From assembly GCA_934643765.1 (NCBI GenBank), contig CAKUCT010000103.1, positions 1 to 7,111 of the forward strand: a DNA stretch of 7,111 bases, in the 5' to 3' direction. The stretch comes from an uncultured Oscillospiraceae bacterium. GTDB taxonomy: Bacteria; Bacillota; Clostridia; Oscillospirales; Oscillospiraceae. The notes beneath the pieces are model-generated. The model saw nothing but the letters and a program-made list of their open reading frames with translations. It did no database searches and was not told the DNA's origin. Position numbers and translations under genes: made by a program. This document shows positions 5,200 to 7,111 of the stretch, in pieces (positions within the stretch are counted from its first letter, which is position 1; each line of letters begins with the position of its first letter).

Positions 5200-5227
5200 T
5201 TGTCAGTTAAGCACCTCAAACTATAAC
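5200..5227 (+). promoter_or_regulatory. Candidate sigma-A promoter of the ATC-hydrolase-family gene
   Basis: TTGTCA (5200-5205) and TATAAC (5222-5227) are each five of six to consensus, with a 16-base spacer. The predicted start near 5234 falls inside the AAGGAG ribosome site (5232-5237), which would clip the leader; this is a real weakness. An alternative, TTGCAA at 5167-5172 with AAAAAT at 5190-5195 (17-base spacer), would give a normal leader. Confidence 0.35.
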
Positions 5228-5244
5228 GCACAAGGAGCCTTGCT

Positions 5245-5880
5245 ATGAATTACGCAGGAATGCCGTTTGGCATGTGGATGATCTTTCACAAATCCTTTGA
5301 AAAGCATCTGATCTCCGTCTTCGGCCTCACGCCGCAGCAGGCAAAAGCCGTTACGGCCCGGGCAAAGCCCCGGTACAAGCAGATCATCGCCTCAATCCCG
5401 GCCTTTGAAAAGGAAGACCGGTTCCAGATGAACATTGTCAACTGCGCCATGCTGGCGTCGTTCATCCTGAATCTGCCGCAGCGGCCCGACGTGCAGACGC
5501 TCACGCGCTACTACGCAGACTCCATGATGACCCCGGCCATACAATGGTTCTGCCGCAAAAGCGGGCAGAAAAAGTTCACGCCGGAAGATATCTCGTCCAT
5601 GCAGAAGACCGCGCAGCTGAAGGCGGCCGACTGCAACCCCTATTCCTGGAACATGGAGTTTTACCCCTACCCCGACGGCAGCGGCTATGAGGCCCGCTTC
5701 ACCCGCTGCGGCATCTGTACGCTCATGCAGGAGCTTGGGCTGTATGATCTGACGCCCGCGCTTTGTCATCTGGACTACACCATGAGCGACGCCGGCGGCA
5801 CCACGCAGTTTGTACGAAAGTATACGCTTGCCTCCGGCGGCCCGTACTGCGACTGCGGATATCTCAAAAAAAGCCGCTGA
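5245..5880 (+). CDS. L-2-amino-thiazoline-4-carboxylic acid hydrolase family protein
   Basis: A 211-residue soluble protein of the ATC-hydrolase family (PF14196), recognised by its C-terminal half: a Y-E-A-R-F-T-R-C-G-I-C segment (148-158), LGLYDLTPALCHLDYTM (164-180), then GG, and YCDCGY (201-206) near the end. The named family member opens 2-amino-thiazoline-4-carboxylate on the way to L-cysteine, but most clostridial relatives are uncharacterised and the substrate here is unknown. Cysteines C155, C158, C174, C202 and C204 are concentrated in the motifs and could be catalytic or metal-binding; this is inference. The N-terminal helical half (residues 1-130) has no motif I recognise. AAGGAG at 5232-5237 lies seven bases before the ATG. 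It diverges from the barnase unit and converges on the ZIP gene with only 13 bases between stops. Confident in the family, not in the reaction. Confidence 0.8.
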   Translation: MNYAGMPFGMWMIFHKSFEKHLISVFGLTPQQAKAVTARAKPRYKQIIASIPAFEKEDRFQMNIVNCAMLASFILNLPQRPDVQTLTRYYADSMMTPAIQWFCRKSGQKKFTPEDISSMQKTAQLKAADCNPYSWNMEFYPYPDGSGYEARFTRCGICTLMQELGLYDLTPALCHLDYTMSDAGGTTQFVRKYTLASGGPYCDCGYLKKSR

Positions 5881-5893
5881 AGACCAGATCGCT

Positions 5894-6670
5894 TTACCCC
5901 AGCGCCACATCCAGAACCATCATCACGCTGAAGCCCACGGCAAAAAATACCGTGCCGATGTTGGAGTGCGTCCCCTGCGACATTTCCGGAATCAGCTCCT
6001 CTACCACCACATAGAGCATTGCTCCCGCCGCGAAGCTCAGAAGATACGGCAGCGCCGGCACAATCTGCCGCGCCGCAAGAATCGTCAGCACCGCGCCAAT
6101 GGGCTCGACCACACCGGAGAGCACCCCGCCCAGAAACGCCCGGCCCTTTCCCATGCCCTCGGCGCGCAGCGGCATGGAGATGATGGCGCCCTCGGGGAAG
6201 TTCTGAATCGCAATGCCGATCGACAGCGCCAGCGCGCCCGCCGCGGTGATCTGTGCGCTGCCGGAGAGGTACCCGGCATACACCACGCCGACCGCCATCC
6301 CCTCCGGAATGTTGTGAAGCGTCACGGCAAGCACCATCATCGTCGTGCGCTGGAACCGGCTCTGCGGGCCCTCGGCCTGTTCGCTGTTCTGGTGCAGGTG
6401 CGGGATGATATGGTCCAGCGCCAGCAAAAACAAAATTCCCGCCCAGAACCCAAGCGCCGCCGGAACGAAGGACAGCTTGCCCATCCTTGAAGACTGCTCA
6501 ATGGCCGGAATCAGCAGACTCCACACCGAAGCTGCCACCATCACCCCCGCGGCAAAGCCGGTCAGCGCGCGCTGCACCGCCTCGCGCAGGGCCTTTTTCA
6601 TAAAAAACACGCACGCCGCGCCAAGCGACGTTCCAAGAAACGGGATTAAAATCCCATAAAATGCTCCCAT
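5894..6670 (-). CDS. ZIP-family divalent metal transporter
   Basis: A 258-residue integral membrane protein that would import zinc, iron or manganese. ZIP hallmarks are present: HNIPEG (119-124) and QNFPEG (156-161) in the two metal-binding helices, a further acidic helix with E189, and EELIPE (224-229). About eight hydrophobic spans are visible, starting at residues 4-24, 36-55 and 70-86. A cytoplasmic loop with DHIIPHLHQ (86-94) supplies histidines as in other ZIPs. Length fits the short bacterial ZupT/GufA-like group. GAAAGG at 6676-6681 lies five bases before the start. The gene has its own strong promoter with a palindromic metalloregulator-like operator. Metal choice cannot be read from the sequence; the operator favours manganese or iron. 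Confidence 0.9.
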   Translation of the reverse strand: MGAFYGILIPFLGTSLGAACVFFMKKALREAVQRALTGFAAGVMVAASVWSLLIPAIEQSSRMGKLSFVPAALGFWAGILFLLALDHIIPHLHQNSEQAEGPQSRFQRTTMMVLAVTLHNIPEGMAVGVVYAGYLSGSAQITAAGALALSIGIAIQNFPEGAIISMPLRAEGMGKGRAFLGGVLSGVVEPIGAVLTILAARQIVPALPYLLSFAAGAMLYVVVEELIPEMSQGTHSNIGTVFFAVGFSVMMVLDVALG

Positions 6671-6697
6671 ATTCGCCTTTCTTTCTGTGTCTGTGTT

Positions 6698-6721
6698 TTT
6701 AGTTAGATTGCTCTAACTAAA
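6698..6721. promoter_or_regulatory. DtxR/MntR-like operator of the ZIP gene
   Basis: TTTAGTTAGA (6698-6707) and TCTAACTAAA (6712-6721) form a perfect 10-bp inverted repeat around TTGC. It resembles operators of the DtxR family (TTAGnnnnnnCTAA type). It overlaps the -10 box by two bases and covers the predicted start of ZIP transcription (near 6713), where a repressor would block RNA polymerase. It also lies upstream of the divergent hydrolase gene and might affect both. Confidence 0.65.
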
Positions 6722-6748
6722 TATAGCAGACAAGCGCCGGAAAGTCAA
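6720..6748 (-). promoter_or_regulatory. Sigma-A promoter of the ZIP gene
   Basis: On the minus strand TTGACT (6748-6743, five of six) and TATATT (6725-6720, five of six) are separated by exactly 17 bases, with a TGC extended -10 directly ahead. This near-consensus promoter would be strong without a repressor, which fits the adjacent palindrome. The predicted leader is about 40 bases. Confidence 0.75.
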
Positions 6749-6827
6749 ATCCATCAAGAAGCTTCCGCTTTTTTCGCCGAAGCATTCCGCCGCACCGCGC
6801 GCAAAATTTCTTACAGGAGGAATCTCT

Positions 6828-7111
6828 ATGAAACATCTGCATTTTGACGTCGAACCGGATGGCTTTTACGGCGCGTACTGGCCCTGCCCCGCGGGCGCCA
6901 GCTGCGCGATCATCGCCATGCTGGGTGACGACCCGGAAGACTATATGGCCTGCTCGGCCGCAAAATGGCTGCTCAAAAAAGGCGTAAACGTGCTGACCAT
7001 GTCGCCCGGAAAAAAGGACTATGGCCACCATAACTATCCGCTTGAGCGGATTGAGACGGCTATCTCCTGGCTGAAGGCCCACGGGAACCGGAAGTTCGGC
7101 ATCGCCGGTGC
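6828..7111 (+). CDS. Alpha/beta hydrolase, acyl-CoA thioesterase/BAAT-like (3' end outside window)
   Basis: The first 94 full codons of a larger protein. Strong AGGAGG (6815-6820) precedes the ATG by seven bases. After a short N-terminus comes a hydrophobic strand with ASCAIIAMLGDDPEDYM (24-40), then KWLLKKGVNVLTMSPG (46-61), then PLERIETAISWLKAHGNRKFGIAGA at the window edge. This order (strand, LLKKGxxVL strand, then helix before a GxxGA elbow) matches alpha/beta hydrolases of the dienelactone hydrolase and BAAT/acyl-CoA thioesterase type. The catalytic serine would lie just beyond the edge, so neither activity nor integrity can be confirmed. It is divergent from the ZIP gene. Confidence 0.6.
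   Translation, partial: MKHLHFDVEPDGFYGAYWPCPAGASCAIIAMLGDDPEDYMACSAAKWLLKKGVNVLTMSPGKKDYGHHNYPLERIETAISWLKAHGNRKFGIAG

Noticed and set aside
5869..5895. Possible terminator between the convergent ATC-hydrolase-family and ZIP genes
   Set aside because: Only five A/T-rich pairs plus three inner pairs with an asymmetric internal loop. There is a T-run on the minus strand, but the stem is too weak to call.
6761..6783. Hairpin GCTTC-c-GC / GC-c-GAAGC upstream of the alpha/beta hydrolase
   Set aside because: Seven pairs with a mismatch and a seven-base T-rich loop. No trailing T-run and no clear link to a promoter, so it is not listed as a feature.

Overview
This GC-rich window (high-50s percent GC by eye) has strong AGGAGG-type ribosome sites, tightly packed operons and Firmicute-style sigma-A promoters. 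The combination of a dedicated ECF vitamin-type transporter, an ATC-hydrolase-family protein, a barnase/barstar pair and a DtxR-type operator suggests a high-GC gut or rumen Clostridia, probably Oscillospiraceae. That placement is an inference from gene content and style; no rRNA or marker gene is present.

Left part (1-3943, plus strand): the C-terminal end of a membrane protein, probably the substrate-binding S component of an ECF transporter. It is followed without a gap by two ECF ATPases, a 33-residue single-span membrane peptide, the transmembrane coupling protein EcfT, and a trimeric MTAP/PNP-family nucleoside phosphorylase. Gaps are overlaps or a few tens of bases, and a strong hairpin terminator closes the unit. 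It reads as one operon: a self-contained (group I) ECF importer with a phosphorylase whose base-binding residues look 6-oxopurine-specific.

Middle (3944-4153): a non-coding stretch between convergent genes, filled by four consecutive, almost perfect hairpins plus a long-range inverted match that could pair in minus-strand RNA.

Middle right (4154-5054, minus strand): a two-gene unit made of a lipoprotein-anchored barnase-type ribonuclease with a long acidic linker, and a barstar-type inhibitor. The inhibitor's start codon lies one base after the nuclease stop. Diverging from it is a plus-strand ATC-hydrolase-family protein (5245-5880).

Right (5894-7111): a minus-strand ZIP-family metal transporter with a near-consensus promoter and a perfect DtxR/MntR-like palindrome over the start of transcription. 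Diverging from it is the start of an alpha/beta hydrolase of the acyl-CoA thioesterase/BAAT-like type, cut off by the window edge.

The most interesting points are the lipoprotein barnase/barstar pair, the unlisted 33-aa peptide inside the ECF operon, the hairpin array, and the metalloregulator-like operator of the ZIP gene.
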